NCBI GenBank assembly: GCA_026388275.1
Contig: JAPLKB010000034.1
Span: forward strand, 62,001-126,000
Length of the DNA stretch: 64,000 bases
Reading direction: 5' to 3'
DNA from: Pseudomonadota bacterium
GTDB lineage: Bacteria; Desulfobacterota; Syntrophorhabdia; Syntrophorhabdales; Syntrophorhabdaceae
Shown: positions 26,639-35,316 of the stretch, piece by piece
How the letters are laid out: each line of letters opens with the position of its first letter
Numbering within the stretch: position 1 is the first letter of the stretch
The notes under the pieces: model-generated
The model's database searches: none
What the model was told of the DNA's origin: nothing
Seen by the model: only the letters and a program-made list of their open reading frames with translations
Program-made: the position numbers and the translations under genes

Positions 26639-27622
26639 GTGAAAAACGGAAAAATAAGACAGCATATGCAAGGTTCAGAATCCGTAAGTAAAAGTGATTT
26701 GGCAAATCAAAATAAAGATGATGCTCAACATATTTGCATGTCCCCTGCAAAAGTTAATCTCTTTTTGAAAGTCCTTTCAAAAAGAGATGATGGTTATCAT
26801 AATATCATAAGCATCGTGTCGCCTGTTTCTATTTATGATGTGATATATTTTAAAAATCAGGATGATGAAATTGTAACTGTAAAGGATAATAAAAATTGTC
26901 TTCCCGAAGGGCATGCAAATACAATATACAGGGCAGCAATGCTGTTGAAAAAAAGATATGGAATCAACAAAGGGATTAATATATACGTGGAAAAAAATAT
27001 ACCAATAGGCAGCGGTCTTGGCGGACCAAGCAGTAATGCTGCTGCTGTTTTAAGGGAATTACCGAAATTGTGGGGATTGACTATAGAACATTCAGATCTT
27101 GTGGAAATGGGGAAGGAAATAGGCGCTGATGTTCCTTTATTCCTTAGCGAAGGCCCATGCATAATAAGAGGAATAGGAGAGAAGGTATCGCCTATCAAAC
27201 TACCCCGGTTATGGTACCTCATCATATATCCTGATATAGCGTTAAAAACCCCGGATGTATATGGAGGCCTAAAAATCGTATTGACAAAAGACAAAAATGA
27301 TATTAAATTGAGGAAAAATTTTGAATCTGTTCAAGAAGTTGCGGATATCCTGGAAAACGATCTTGAGAAGGTCGCCATATTAATGTGTCCAAAAATTAAG
27401 ACATTAAAAGAGAGATTAATTGATGCAGGCGCTTTTGGTGCGCTTATGAGCGGCAGTGGATCCTCGGTTTTCGGTATATTCAAAGATAAGGAGCAAGCAA
27501 AAAAAACATTGATATCTTTCGGCGATATGAAAAGTGCATTCATTGCACATAGCATACATAAGGGGGAGTTAAATGGATATAACAGATATCAAGATTTTTC
27601 CGGTAGAGGAGAAGCGGGTTAA
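26639..27622 (+). CDS. ispE: 4-diphosphocytidyl-2-C-methyl-D-erythritol kinase
   Basis: GHMP kinase of the MEP isoprenoid pathway. SPAKVNLFLKVLSKRDDGYHNI marks the N-terminal domain, the ATP loop is PIGSGLGGPSSNAAA (~residue 121) and a C-terminal glycine loop reads LMSGSGSSVFGIF. The start is uncertain: GTG 26639 with AGGA upstream (327 aa), or in-frame ATG 26666 or 26738; the conserved part begins near residue 35. The 3' end runs 50 bases into spoVG, an unusually long overlap, because the stop after SIHKGELNGYNRYQ is delayed. Confidence 0.92.
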   Translation: MKNGKIRQHMQGSESVSKSDLANQNKDDAQHICMSPAKVNLFLKVLSKRDDGYHNIISIVSPVSIYDVIYFKNQDDEIVTVKDNKNCLPEGHANTIYRAAMLLKKRYGINKGINIYVEKNIPIGSGLGGPSSNAAAVLRELPKLWGLTIEHSDLVEMGKEIGADVPLFLSEGPCIIRGIGEKVSPIKLPRLWYLIIYPDIALKTPDVYGGLKIVLTKDKNDIKLRKNFESVQEVADILENDLEKVAILMCPKIKTLKERLIDAGAFGALMSGSGSSVFGIFKDKEQAKKTLISFGDMKSAFIAHSIHKGELNGYNRYQDFSGRGEAG

Positions 27623-27842
27623 AGCTTATGCATCAATTGTATTTGACAATTGTTTTATTGTGAGGGATTTGAAAGTGATAAATGGGGACAGCAAACTTTT
27701 TGTTGCAATGCCGAGCAAGAAAATGAAAGACGGTTCTTATAGAGACACAGTTCATCCTTTGAATAATGCTACAAGGCAGAAAATTGAATTAAGCGTGATT
27801 GAAGCATACGAAAAAGAGGCACACAGAAAACATCAGCAATAA
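27573..27842 (+). CDS. spoVG: SpoVG-family regulator
   Basis: 89 aa, full-length SpoVG: MDITDIKIFPVEEKRVKAYAS, IVRDLKVI, FVAMPSKKMKDGSYRDTVHPL. SpoVG proteins are small RNA/DNA-binding regulators; outside Firmicutes the target is not established. GGGGGAG precedes the ATG inside the ispE end, so the two are coupled. The order ispE-spoVG-tRNA-prs is maintained in several deltaproteobacteria as far as I know. Confidence 0.93.
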   Translation: MDITDIKIFPVEEKRVKAYASIVFDNCFIVRDLKVINGDSKLFVAMPSKKMKDGSYRDTVHPLNNATRQKIELSVIEAYEKEAHRKHQQ

Positions 27843-27856
27843 ATAATAAAAATTAT

Positions 27857-27928
27857 TGGGGCGTCGTCAAATGGTAAGACACAGGCCTTTGGAGCCTGCA
27901 TTTGGAGGTTCGAGCCCTCCCGCCCCAG
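27857..27928 (+). tRNA. tRNA-Gln (anticodon TTG)
   Basis: 72 nt. Acceptor stem TGGGGCG/CGCCCCA with discriminator G; anticodon stem CAGGC/GCCTG closing the loop CTTTGGA, giving anticodon TTG; T arm GGAGG-TTCGAGC-CCTCC. CCA is not encoded. It lies between spoVG and prs and may be cotranscribed with them. Confidence 0.95.
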
Positions 27929-27947
27929 AATTTTAAAGGAGCATTAC

Positions 27948-28883
27948 GTGGATAAACTTAGGGTATTTACAGGAAACGCCAACGTTGATCTTGCATATAA
28001 GATATGTAAGTACCTGGACATTCAACCGGGTAAAGCAAAAGTCGGCAGATTCAGCGACGGTGAAATTCAGGTGGAAATTGTGGAAAATATAAGGGGGATG
28101 GACACTTTCCTCGTTCAGCCTACCTGCCCTCCCGTGAGTGACAATCTTATGGAATTGTTGATAATGCTTGATGCAGTGAAGAGGGCTTCGGCAAAAAGGA
28201 TAACTGTAGTAATGCCATACTATGGTTATGCAAGACAGGACAGAAAGGTAGTGCCAAGAACACCGATATCGGCAAGGCTTGTCGCCAATCTAATCACACT
28301 GGCAGGCGCTACAAGGATACTTGCTATGGATTTACATGCGGGGCAGATTCAGGGTTTCTTTGACATCCCTGTTGATCACCTTTATGCTTTGCCTGCACAG
28401 TTTGAATACTTGAAAAAGATAGAAGGTGAAATCATCATAGTATCGCCTGATGCAGGAGGTGTTGAAAGGGCAAAAGAACTTGCCAAGCGCATGAATACTT
28501 CCATTGCCATTATTGATAAGAGAAGAGAAAAAGCGAATGTCTCAAGGGTTATGAACATCGTCGGTACTGTAAGGGATAAAATAGCAATACTTCTTGATGA
28601 TATGATTGATACTGGCGGAAGCATTGTCCAGGCAGCCGAAGCGCTTATGGAAAACGGCGCAAGAAGTGTTTATGCTTGCTGTACCCATGCAGTGCTCTCA
28701 GGAAATGCAGTTGAAAGGATAAACAACTCGCAGATAAAAGAACTCATTGCAACAAACACAATCCCCTTGGTGGAAGAGGCAAAAAAGGTCGAGAAGATCA
28801 AGGTGCTTGATGTCTCTCCCATACTCGGTGAAGCAATAAAAAGGATACACAGGGACGAATCCGTTAGTTCTTTGTTTATATAA
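27948..28883 (+). CDS. prs: Ribose-phosphate pyrophosphokinase
   Basis: 311 aa. Makes PRPP from ribose 5-phosphate and ATP. Motifs: [11 protein letters not shown], the ATP-binding loop [11 protein letters not shown] (~residue 91), the [18 protein letters not shown] region (~129) and the PRPP-binding loop [11 protein letters not shown] (~213-223). The start is GTG 27948, with AAAGGAG upstream; the N-terminus [12 protein letters not shown] fits the family. It follows the tRNA-Gln gene by 19 bases. Confidence 0.96.
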   Translation: MDKLRVFTGNANVDLAYKICKYLDIQPGKAKVGRFSDGEIQVEIVENIRGMDTFLVQPTCPPVSDNLMELLIMLDAVKRASAKRITVVMPYYGYARQDRKVVPRTPISARLVANLITLAGATRILAMDLHAGQIQGFFDIPVDHLYALPAQFEYLKKIEGEIIIVSPDAGGVERAKELAKRMNTSIAIIDKRREKANVSRVMNIVGTVRDKIAILLDDMIDTGGSIVQAAEALMENGARSVYACCTHAVLSGNAVERINNSQIKELIATNTIPLVEEAKKVEKIKVLDVSPILGEAIKRIHRDESVSSLFI

Positions 28884-28965
28884 AAGCAGCAGACCCGACA
28901 TCAGATTCAGCCGGAGACGGATCGAGTTTTAATTATTCATTAAGTAATAAAACCAGGAGGTTTAA

Positions 28966-29583
28966 ATGGAAGAAATATTAATTGAAGCAAATGTCAGAAA
29001 TGGCCATGGCAAGTCCCTTGCAAAAAAGATAAGAAAAGAGGGAGGTATCCCTGCAGTTTTATACGGCAGAGACATTGAATCGTTACCGATCACAATCTCA
29101 TTAAAAGATTGGGAAAAACTCCGCAAGCAATTGAAAAGGAATACAATTCTTACAATGAAACTACCTGATAGCACCGGCACTGCAGACAGACCAGTCATGG
29201 TGAAAAACGTGCAAAGGACCGTAATAAGCAATACCATTTGTCATATTGATTTTTTGCAGGTTTCCATGAAAAGAATCATTGAGGTGGAAATACCCATCTA
29301 CCTGACCGGTACGCCAATAGGATTAAAAGACGGTGGAATCGTTGAACAGCATTTGAGGACAGTTATGGCCGAATGTCTTCCGTCTCAGATACCGGAAAAA
29401 TTTGAGGTTGATATTACAAACCTCGGTATAGGGGATTCCGTTCATGTTCACGAGATATCCATGCCTGGGGTTAAGCTACTTGAAAATCAGGATGTCGCAA
29501 TAGTAACAGTTATCCACGCTGCCGGCGAAGAAAAGGCTTTAACCGAGGAAACCGTGGTAGCCGAAGAAAAGAAGGAAGGGTAA
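28966..29583 (+). CDS. rplY: 50S ribosomal protein L25, general stress protein Ctc form
   Basis: 205 aa, the long Ctc form with L25 N-terminal 5S rRNA-binding domain (NVRNGHGKSLAKKIRKEGGIPAVLYG) and the C-terminal beta domain (LGIGDSVHVHEISMPGVKLL). It ends in an acidic tail, EEKALTEETVVAEEKKEG. AGGAGG lies before the ATG. Between prs and pth as in many bacteria. Confidence 0.95.
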   Translation: MEEILIEANVRNGHGKSLAKKIRKEGGIPAVLYGRDIESLPITISLKDWEKLRKQLKRNTILTMKLPDSTGTADRPVMVKNVQRTVISNTICHIDFLQVSMKRIIEVEIPIYLTGTPIGLKDGGIVEQHLRTVMAECLPSQIPEKFEVDITNLGIGDSVHVHEISMPGVKLLENQDVAIVTVIHAAGEEKALTEETVVAEEKKEG

Positions 29584-29591
29584 AAGTTTTT

Positions 29592-30149
29592 TTGTTTTTA
29601 TTATGCGGTCTTGGTAATAAAGGTTCTGAATATCAGTTTACAAGGCATAATATTGGCTATCTTGTAATAGACAGGTTTTCAGAAAAATTCCATATCCCGG
29701 TAAAAAAAAAGGTCTGTGGCTGCAGAATAGGTATGCATGAAAATGTGCTTCTTGCAAAACCGGATACTTTTATGAACATCTCTGGCGCACCTGTTTCATC
29801 TCTTGCAGGGAAAATGGGTATAAAACCCGAAGAGCTTATTCTTATCCACGACGATCTTGATATGGATTTCGGTAAAATCAGGATAAAACTAAACGGGGGG
29901 GACGGCGGACACAGAGGCGTAAGATCCGTTGCAGATGCTCTGCAAACAAAACTCTTTTACAGGGTAAAAATCGGGATCGGCAGGAGTCCCTTCATGGAAC
30001 CGGAAGATTATGTACTTTCCGGTTTCAGGGAAGAAGAAAGGGAAATACTGATAGAATCTCTTGACAGAGCAACAGATGCAATTCATACGTTCATCTTTGA
30101 AAGCAAAGAAAAAGCGATGAGCATGTTTAACAAGAAAGATATTTTGTAA
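29592..30149 (+). CDS. pth: Peptidyl-tRNA hydrolase
   Basis: 185 aa. Releases peptides from stalled peptidyl-tRNA. Motifs: LLCGLGNKGSEYQFTRHNIGY, containing the catalytic histidine of TRHN; LAKPDTFMN; ILIHDDLDMDFGKIR; and GGHRGVRS. The only start that keeps the conserved N-terminus is TTG at 29592; GAAGGG inside the preceding ctc end is the likely ribosome site. A TTG start eight bases after ctc suggests coupling. Confidence 0.94.
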   Translation: MFLLCGLGNKGSEYQFTRHNIGYLVIDRFSEKFHIPVKKKVCGCRIGMHENVLLAKPDTFMNISGAPVSSLAGKMGIKPEELILIHDDLDMDFGKIRIKLNGGDGGHRGVRSVADALQTKLFYRVKIGIGRSPFMEPEDYVLSGFREEEREILIESLDRATDAIHTFIFESKEKAMSMFNKKDIL

Positions 30150-30171
30150 AAAAGTTTTCCGCGGTGAATTT

Positions 30172-31497
30172 TTAAGGACTACCTGTATAACGCTGGAATC
30201 TGTTTCTGCCGTTCCTTTTTGCATCGTACATTGCTATATCAGCGTTTCTAACGAGATTTTCCGAATCTGTACCATCCTCAGGGTAAACGGCAATCCCGAT
30301 ACTCGCAGTAACAGCAAGTTGGTGACTATCTAAAACAAAACTTTTTTCAAAGGTTTCGAGAATCTTATTTGCCGTTGCATACGCATCTTCCGCTTTTATG
30401 ATATCCGGCAGAAGCAGAATGAATTCATCTCCGCCCAAACGTGCGACGGTATCGGCTTTGCGCAGTACGCTTTTAAATCTATCTGCCACAGATCTAAGCA
30501 GCATATCTCCCACATCATGCCCCAGTGTATCGTTTACCTCCTTAAACCTATCAAGGTCAAGCATTAGGACAGCGAGTTTCAGTTGCCGGCGTTGCACATA
30601 TGCAAGGGAAAACTGTAAACGGTCATTGAAAAGAAGGCGGTTGGGAAGTCCGGTTAAGGCATCATGGGTTGCCATATAAGCAAGTTCCTCTTCATGGAAC
30701 TTCTGGTCGGTAACATCTTCAACAAACATAAGGAGTCTTTTCTCTCCGGCTTCCTCGAAAGGTATGCCAATAAAATTTCTTACTGTAGGTTTTTTGCCGA
30801 AATGGGATATGTATTTAACATTATCCATTCTGAAGGGCTCACCTTGTAATCCTTTTTTTATTTTATCGGCAAGTCCCACTTTCTGATATTCCTCGAGATT
30901 GAGCATGTTCGCCTCAAGAATCTGTTCATCGGTTACTCCACTTATTTTACGGAATGCATGATTGTAATAAACGATCCTGCCGCGGTCATTCATGACATAT
31001 ATCCCGACCGGTGAGTTTTGTATAATATCATGGGTTGCTATAAGTGCATTACGGAGATTCTCCTCGATGCGCTTTCGTTCCGAAATATCGAGCAGAGAAG
31101 TTATACTCTTCTTTGTTCCCGGGATTACGGCAACAGTCAGGAAAACATTCTTTATGTTGCCCGATCTGTCTTTAAAAAGGAATTCACAACTACCAGGCGA
31201 ATTGTCTGAATCTGTCTCTCGCGCAGCATAATAATCCTCCATTCTTTCCAAATCTTCCTGAGAAACAAATTCCATCCAGGTTTTTCTGCCCTCAATTTCT
31301 TCTTTTTGATACCCCGAAAGTGTTTCAAATTCCTGATTTGCCATGGATATTAATCCGTCTTCCTCAACAATGATCGTTGCGGTACTCATTATCTCAAAAA
31401 TTGTTCGGTATACAACCTCATCGCTTTTTATTTCAGTGTATTCTGCTGACATTGTAAGCTGAAGTATATTATTTTGGAATTTTCTTGTCAACTCCAT
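30172..31497 (-). CDS. PAS-PAS-GGDEF diguanylate cyclase
   Basis: 441 aa, cytoplasmic (no membrane helix). Two PAS domains (residues ~30-140: IIVEEDGLISMANQEFETLSGY; ~155-265: GIYVMNDRGRIVYYNHAFRKISG) are followed by a GGDEF domain (~280-440). The active-site GGDEF is intact (ARLGGDEF), and RKAD five residues upstream is a likely inhibitory I-site (RxxD). It should make cyclic di-GMP under control of a PAS-sensed signal. The gene is convergent with pth and divergent from the catabolic operon. Confidence 0.92.
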   Translation of the reverse strand: MELTRKFQNNILQLTMSAEYTEIKSDEVVYRTIFEIMSTATIIVEEDGLISMANQEFETLSGYQKEEIEGRKTWMEFVSQEDLERMEDYYAARETDSDNSPGSCEFLFKDRSGNIKNVFLTVAVIPGTKKSITSLLDISERKRIEENLRNALIATHDIIQNSPVGIYVMNDRGRIVYYNHAFRKISGVTDEQILEANMLNLEEYQKVGLADKIKKGLQGEPFRMDNVKYISHFGKKPTVRNFIGIPFEEAGEKRLLMFVEDVTDQKFHEEELAYMATHDALTGLPNRLLFNDRLQFSLAYVQRRQLKLAVLMLDLDRFKEVNDTLGHDVGDMLLRSVADRFKSVLRKADTVARLGGDEFILLLPDIIKAEDAYATANKILETFEKSFVLDSHQLAVTASIGIAVYPEDGTDSENLVRNADIAMYDAKRNGRNRFQRYTGSP

Positions 31498-31579
31498 TTA
31501 TGGATAGATAAACAAACCTCTTTTGCAGGTCATCATTACCGGCATTATGCGGAAGTCCGCTTCCTAACAGTCTCTTTAC

Positions 31580-31607
31580 TTGACAAATATATAACATGGT
31601 ATACCAT
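31580..31607 (+). promoter_or_regulatory. Promoter with overlapping palindromic operator for the ALDH operon
   Basis: TTGACA (31580-31585), 16-bp spacer, TACCAT (31602-31607). The perfect 12-bp palindrome ATGGTATACCAT (31596-31607) covers the -10 box. TGGTATACCA-like palindromes are typical of GntR-family operators, so repression by an unlinked GntR regulator is inferred. No regulator gene is adjacent. Confidence 0.5.
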
Positions 31608-31740
31608 ATATGGAGACAAGGGCAGACAAACTGAATGCGGAAAGATTGTGCCGGCAGGGCTTTTGTGCATTAGAAGTTATATAACAGGGGAGAAATAAGA
31701 GGTTTGACGCAATGCCTGCCCGTTAGGATGGTGAAAAGCT

Positions 31741-33270
31741 ATGGAAGACATATTAAAAAAATTGGATTTGTCGGAAGAACAGTCCGGGGCAGGCATCGGT
31801 CATTGGTTCCCCTGCACAGGGGAGTTGCTCGAGGCCGTTTCTCCGGTCAACGGCCGGACCATCGGAAGGGTCCGCTGTGCTGATAAGGCAGATTGTGACC
31901 AGGTGATAAAGGAGGCCGGAAAGGCCTTCCAGGAATGGAAAACTGTTCCTGCCCCCAAAAGAGGTGAGGTTGTCAGACAACTGGGCAACGCCTTTCGCGA
32001 ACAAAAAAAAGAATTGGGTGCCCTGGTAAGTCTCGAAATGGGAAAGATCAGGGCCGAAGGTGAAGGCGAAATCCAGGAGATGATCGATATGGCCGATTTT
32101 GCCGTGGGCCAATCGAGGATGCTCTATGGTCTTTCGATGCAGAGCGAGCGCCCATTTCACCGTATGTATGAGCAGTGGCACTCTTTGGGTCCCATCGTTG
32201 TCATAACTGCCTTCAACTTTCCTGTAGCTGTCTGGGCCTGGAATGCGATGCTTGCACTGATTGCAGGAGATACGGTAATCTGGAAACCATCTTCCAAGGT
32301 ACCTTTCTCTGCCATTGCTGCCACGAAGATTGCCTGGAGGGTGCTGCATGACAATGGACTTCCGGAAGGCATTCTGAACCTTGTGATCGGAAAGGGCAGT
32401 TCTGTGGGGGAGGCCCTCATCAAAGACCGCTGTATTCCCCTCGTCTCTTTCACGGGCAGCGTACGGATGGGACGCCATATCGGAGAGAAGGTGAGTGCAC
32501 GACTCGGGAGAACCTTACTTGAACTGGGCGGAAATAACGGGATCATCGTAGCCCCCAGCGCAGACTTGAATCTGGCTGTTCGGGCTATCCTCTTCGGTGC
32601 AATCGGGACTTCAGGCCAGCGGTGCACAAGCACGCGCCGAGTGATCATTCATGAGTCCATATATTCCACCGTCTCCAAAGCCCTGGTCAAAGCATACAAA
32701 TCAATCAGAATTGGAAACCCTCTCGAAGAGATGACCCTTATGGGGCCCCTCGTGGACCGGGAAGCAGTGGAGGCCATGCAGGCAGCCCTCGCCACGCTTA
32801 AGGAACAGGGTGGCCATGTGCTGTATGGCGGAGAAGTCCTCTCGGGAGGAGGGATCTATGATGCAGGAACCTATGTAACGCCCTGCATCTGCGAGGCAAA
32901 GGCCGATATATCCATAGTCCGCGAAGAGACCTTTGCACCTATCCTTTATCTCATCCCGTACAAGACAATTCAAGAAGCTATCTGCTATCATAACGAGGTT
33001 CCCCAGGGTCTCTCCTCTGCTATCTTTACCAATGACCTGAGAGAAGCCGAGCTGTTCCTGAGTTCACAAGGTTCCGACTGCGGTATTGCGAATGTGAATA
33101 TCGGCACCTCCGGGGCTGAAATAGGGGGTGCCTTCGGGGGCGAGAAAGACACCGGGGGCGGCCGTGAATCAGGTTCCGACGCCTGGAAAGCCTACATGCG
33201 GCGCCAGACCTGCACCATAAACTGGGGAAAGGACCTTCCTCTGGCCCAGGGTATCCGGTTCGAAACATAG
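31741..33270 (+). CDS. Aldehyde dehydrogenase, ALDH7-like
   Basis: 509 aa NAD(P)+-dependent dehydrogenase. The cofactor region reads PIVVITAFNFPVAVWAWN and WKPSSKVP (~residues 150-190). The catalytic glutamate is in LLELGGNNG (~262) and the nucleophilic cysteine in GTSGQRCTSTRR (~297). The C-terminal stretch GGEKDTGGGRESGSDAW resembles the ALDH7 (alpha-aminoadipic semialdehyde) subfamily. It would oxidise an aldehyde to the acid, perhaps the one released by the ThDP enzyme next door. It is first gene of the operon, with AGGA/GGTG sequence just before the ATG. Confidence 0.9.
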   Translation: MEDILKKLDLSEEQSGAGIGHWFPCTGELLEAVSPVNGRTIGRVRCADKADCDQVIKEAGKAFQEWKTVPAPKRGEVVRQLGNAFREQKKELGALVSLEMGKIRAEGEGEIQEMIDMADFAVGQSRMLYGLSMQSERPFHRMYEQWHSLGPIVVITAFNFPVAVWAWNAMLALIAGDTVIWKPSSKVPFSAIAATKIAWRVLHDNGLPEGILNLVIGKGSSVGEALIKDRCIPLVSFTGSVRMGRHIGEKVSARLGRTLLELGGNNGIIVAPSADLNLAVRAILFGAIGTSGQRCTSTRRVIIHESIYSTVSKALVKAYKSIRIGNPLEEMTLMGPLVDREAVEAMQAALATLKEQGGHVLYGGEVLSGGGIYDAGTYVTPCICEAKADISIVREETFAPILYLIPYKTIQEAICYHNEVPQGLSSAIFTNDLREAELFLSSQGSDCGIANVNIGTSGAEIGGAFGGEKDTGGGRESGSDAWKAYMRRQTCTINWGKDLPLAQGIRFET

Positions 33271-33359
33271 CGAATCTCCGCAGACTTGCGGCCTGGGTCC
33301 TCTGCGGACCCTATTAAAGAAGAAATTTTCTGGACATATTGCTTCTCAGGAGGTAATTT

Positions 33360-33476
33360 ATGGAACGTGTTCAAACCTTGTCGCAGATCCCGTTAGGGAA
33401 AACCGTGGTCAAAACTTTATCTATTGAGAACATGCCAAAGAACAAGTATTTGACCCCTTTGTGGAGCAGGCCATGA
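33360..33476 (+). CDS. 38-aa small ORF coupled to the ThDP enzyme
   Basis: A short frame, MERVQTLSQIPLGKTVVKTL...LWSRP, starts at ATG 33360 with an excellent AGGAGG seven bases upstream. It ends in TGA overlapping the ThDP gene ATG (33473) as ATGA. Two short hairpins (33278-33291, CCGCA/TGCGG; 33295-33311, GGGTCC/GGACCC) precede it. It may be a leader peptide for translational coupling or a real microprotein. I do not recognise it. Confidence 0.5.
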   Translation: MERVQTLSQIPLGKTVVKTLSIENMPKNKYLTPLWSRP

Positions 33477-35197
33477 AAGGTGCCGAGATTCTCATACAGA
33501 TGCTTTTGGAATATAAGGTCGAGGTGATCTTCGGGGTACCCGGAGATACCAGCCTGGCCCTCTATGAAGCTATCTATGATGCAGCACCTAAAATACGCCA
33601 CGTAATGGCAAGAGACGAACGTTCCGCCGGTTTTATGGCCGATGCCTATGCACGGTTATCCAACAAGCCAGGTATCTGCGAGTGTCCCAGCGGAGCAGGT
33701 GCCCTCTATTCCATCCCCGGTGTGGCAGAAGCCAATTCTTCGTCGATCCCCGTAATCCTCTTCACCTCCGACATCTCTCTGGCAGACGAAGGCAGGGGAG
33801 CTATTACAGCTCTTGACCATCTCAGGCTCTTCGAACCTGTCACCAAGTGGTCCGGTTTTTTGAAACAGGTGGAAAAAATACCGGAAACCGTGCGAAGGGC
33901 CTTTCGGGTGGCCACCACAGGGAAACCTGGCGCGGTGCATCTGGCCTTTCCTCAGGAAACACTGTCAGGGGAATTCCATGGAGGCAGCCACGCCATTTTT
34001 TCTGAAACCGAGTGCATAGACTACCCGGCATACCGGACCAGGGGCAGCAGAAAGATCCTGGAGGAAGCAGCAAAACATCTCATTAAGGCTGTTCGGCCCG
34101 TGATCATCGCAGGGGGCGGCGCCAACCATTCCCAGGCTTCGCAGGAAATTCTCGCCCTTTCCGAATGGCTTGCCGCTCCGGTGGCAACAACCATCTCCGG
34201 CCAGGGGATCATGCCTGACGATCATCCTTTAGCGTTGGGAGTCGTCGGGGATAACGGATTTCACATGTATGCCAATCAAGCTGTTGAAGAGGCGGACCTT
34301 CTCCTCTACATAGGCTGCAAAAGAGGATCGGTCTCGACCATACGCTGGACCCTGCCCTCTTATCAGCCGACTCGCAAAATAATCCAGATAGACCTCGACC
34401 CGGTCCAGTTGTCGAACAATTTCGCCAACACTTTAGATGTGGCTGGAGATGCCAGGCTCGTATCAAAAGACCTTCTCGAATTACTGGCAAAAGAGGGGAG
34501 ATCCCGCAAGCCTTCGCCGTGGGTGGACGAACTAAATCGGTCAAGGACCCGTTTCTGGGAAGAATCACAGTCCGACCTCAATTCAGACTCGATCCCTATT
34601 AAGCCCCAGCGCCTTATACATGCCCTGAACCAGAGGCTTCCTTCGCCATCCATAGTGATTTCCGATGCAGGTACCCCGACGCCTTATATTACACGCTTCC
34701 TGAAATTGCAGGGCGGAGGCTCCAGGTTCCTTATCCCCCGCTCTTTCGGAGGGCTGGGATATGCTATTCCTGCCGCAGTAGGGGCTTCTTTTGCCCGGCC
34801 CGGAACGCGCGTAGTTGCCCTTTTTGGAGACGGCAGCCTCGGTATGTCCGCCGGAGAACTGGAGACCCTTGTTCGGCTCGGAACACCGGCCGTGCTGATC
34901 CATTTCAACAACGGCTGTTTTGGCTGGATTAAAGCGTTACAGGCCTTGCATTGCAAAGGCAAGTTTCTCTCCGTGGACTTTACCCCCGGCGATATGGCTC
35001 GTGTCGCAGAAGGGTTCGGCCTCAAAGCGTTCCACATAGAGAGTCCGGAAGAATTAGAAGCAGGCCTGGATGAAGCTTTTGCTTCAAGAACTCCTGTTTT
35101 TCTTGATGTCGTAACCGAACCGGAACTGAGTGAACTTCCCCCTGTATACTCCTGGCTGAAAAAAGCAGGTAAAATCGGTGTGGAGGGGGCGACGTGA
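33473..35197 (+). CDS. Thiamine diphosphate-dependent enzyme (acetolactate synthase/2-oxoacid decarboxylase family)
   Basis: 574 aa. The N-terminal pyrimidine-binding domain has the activating glutamate in ARDERSAGFMADAYAR (~residue 48). A central domain follows (~190-330). The C-terminal pyrophosphate-binding domain has the ThDP motif GDGSLGMSAGELETL...FNNGCFGW (~residues 445-475). It is a non-oxidative decarboxylase or carboligase; substrate unknown. With an aldehyde dehydrogenase in the operon, decarboxylation of a 2-oxo acid to an aldehyde is the simplest idea. ATG 33473 is used because it couples to the small ORF; GTG 33461 is an in-frame alternative. Confidence 0.88.
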   Translation: MKGAEILIQMLLEYKVEVIFGVPGDTSLALYEAIYDAAPKIRHVMARDERSAGFMADAYARLSNKPGICECPSGAGALYSIPGVAEANSSSIPVILFTSDISLADEGRGAITALDHLRLFEPVTKWSGFLKQVEKIPETVRRAFRVATTGKPGAVHLAFPQETLSGEFHGGSHAIFSETECIDYPAYRTRGSRKILEEAAKHLIKAVRPVIIAGGGANHSQASQEILALSEWLAAPVATTISGQGIMPDDHPLALGVVGDNGFHMYANQAVEEADLLLYIGCKRGSVSTIRWTLPSYQPTRKIIQIDLDPVQLSNNFANTLDVAGDARLVSKDLLELLAKEGRSRKPSPWVDELNRSRTRFWEESQSDLNSDSIPIKPQRLIHALNQRLPSPSIVISDAGTPTPYITRFLKLQGGGSRFLIPRSFGGLGYAIPAAVGASFARPGTRVVALFGDGSLGMSAGELETLVRLGTPAVLIHFNNGCFGWIKALQALHCKGKFLSVDFTPGDMARVAEGFGLKAFHIESPEELEAGLDEAFASRTPVFLDVVTEPELSELPPVYSWLKKAGKIGVEGAT

Positions 35198-35302
35198 GCC
35201 CCAGTAATGAGTATCATCTTGTCTTTTGTAGCGACTTCTGTCGCGAGAGGGGGTGGCTCCGACAGCTTTGCTGGTGGAGGGGGCGACGTGAGCCCCAGTA
35301 AT
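35180..35302 (+). repeat. Dispersed hairpin repeat, copy A, with 29-bp flanking direct repeats
   Basis: 29 bp (GTGGAGGGGGCGACGTGAGC...) at 35180-35208 are repeated exactly at 35274-35302; the first copy includes the ThDP gene stop codon. Between them lie hairpins GCGAC/GTCGC (35231-35244) and CAGC/GCTG. The segment 35228-35302 is related to 49196-49320 and 52600-52678. Confidence 0.85.
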
Positions 35303-35316
35303 AAAAGGAGAACAAT

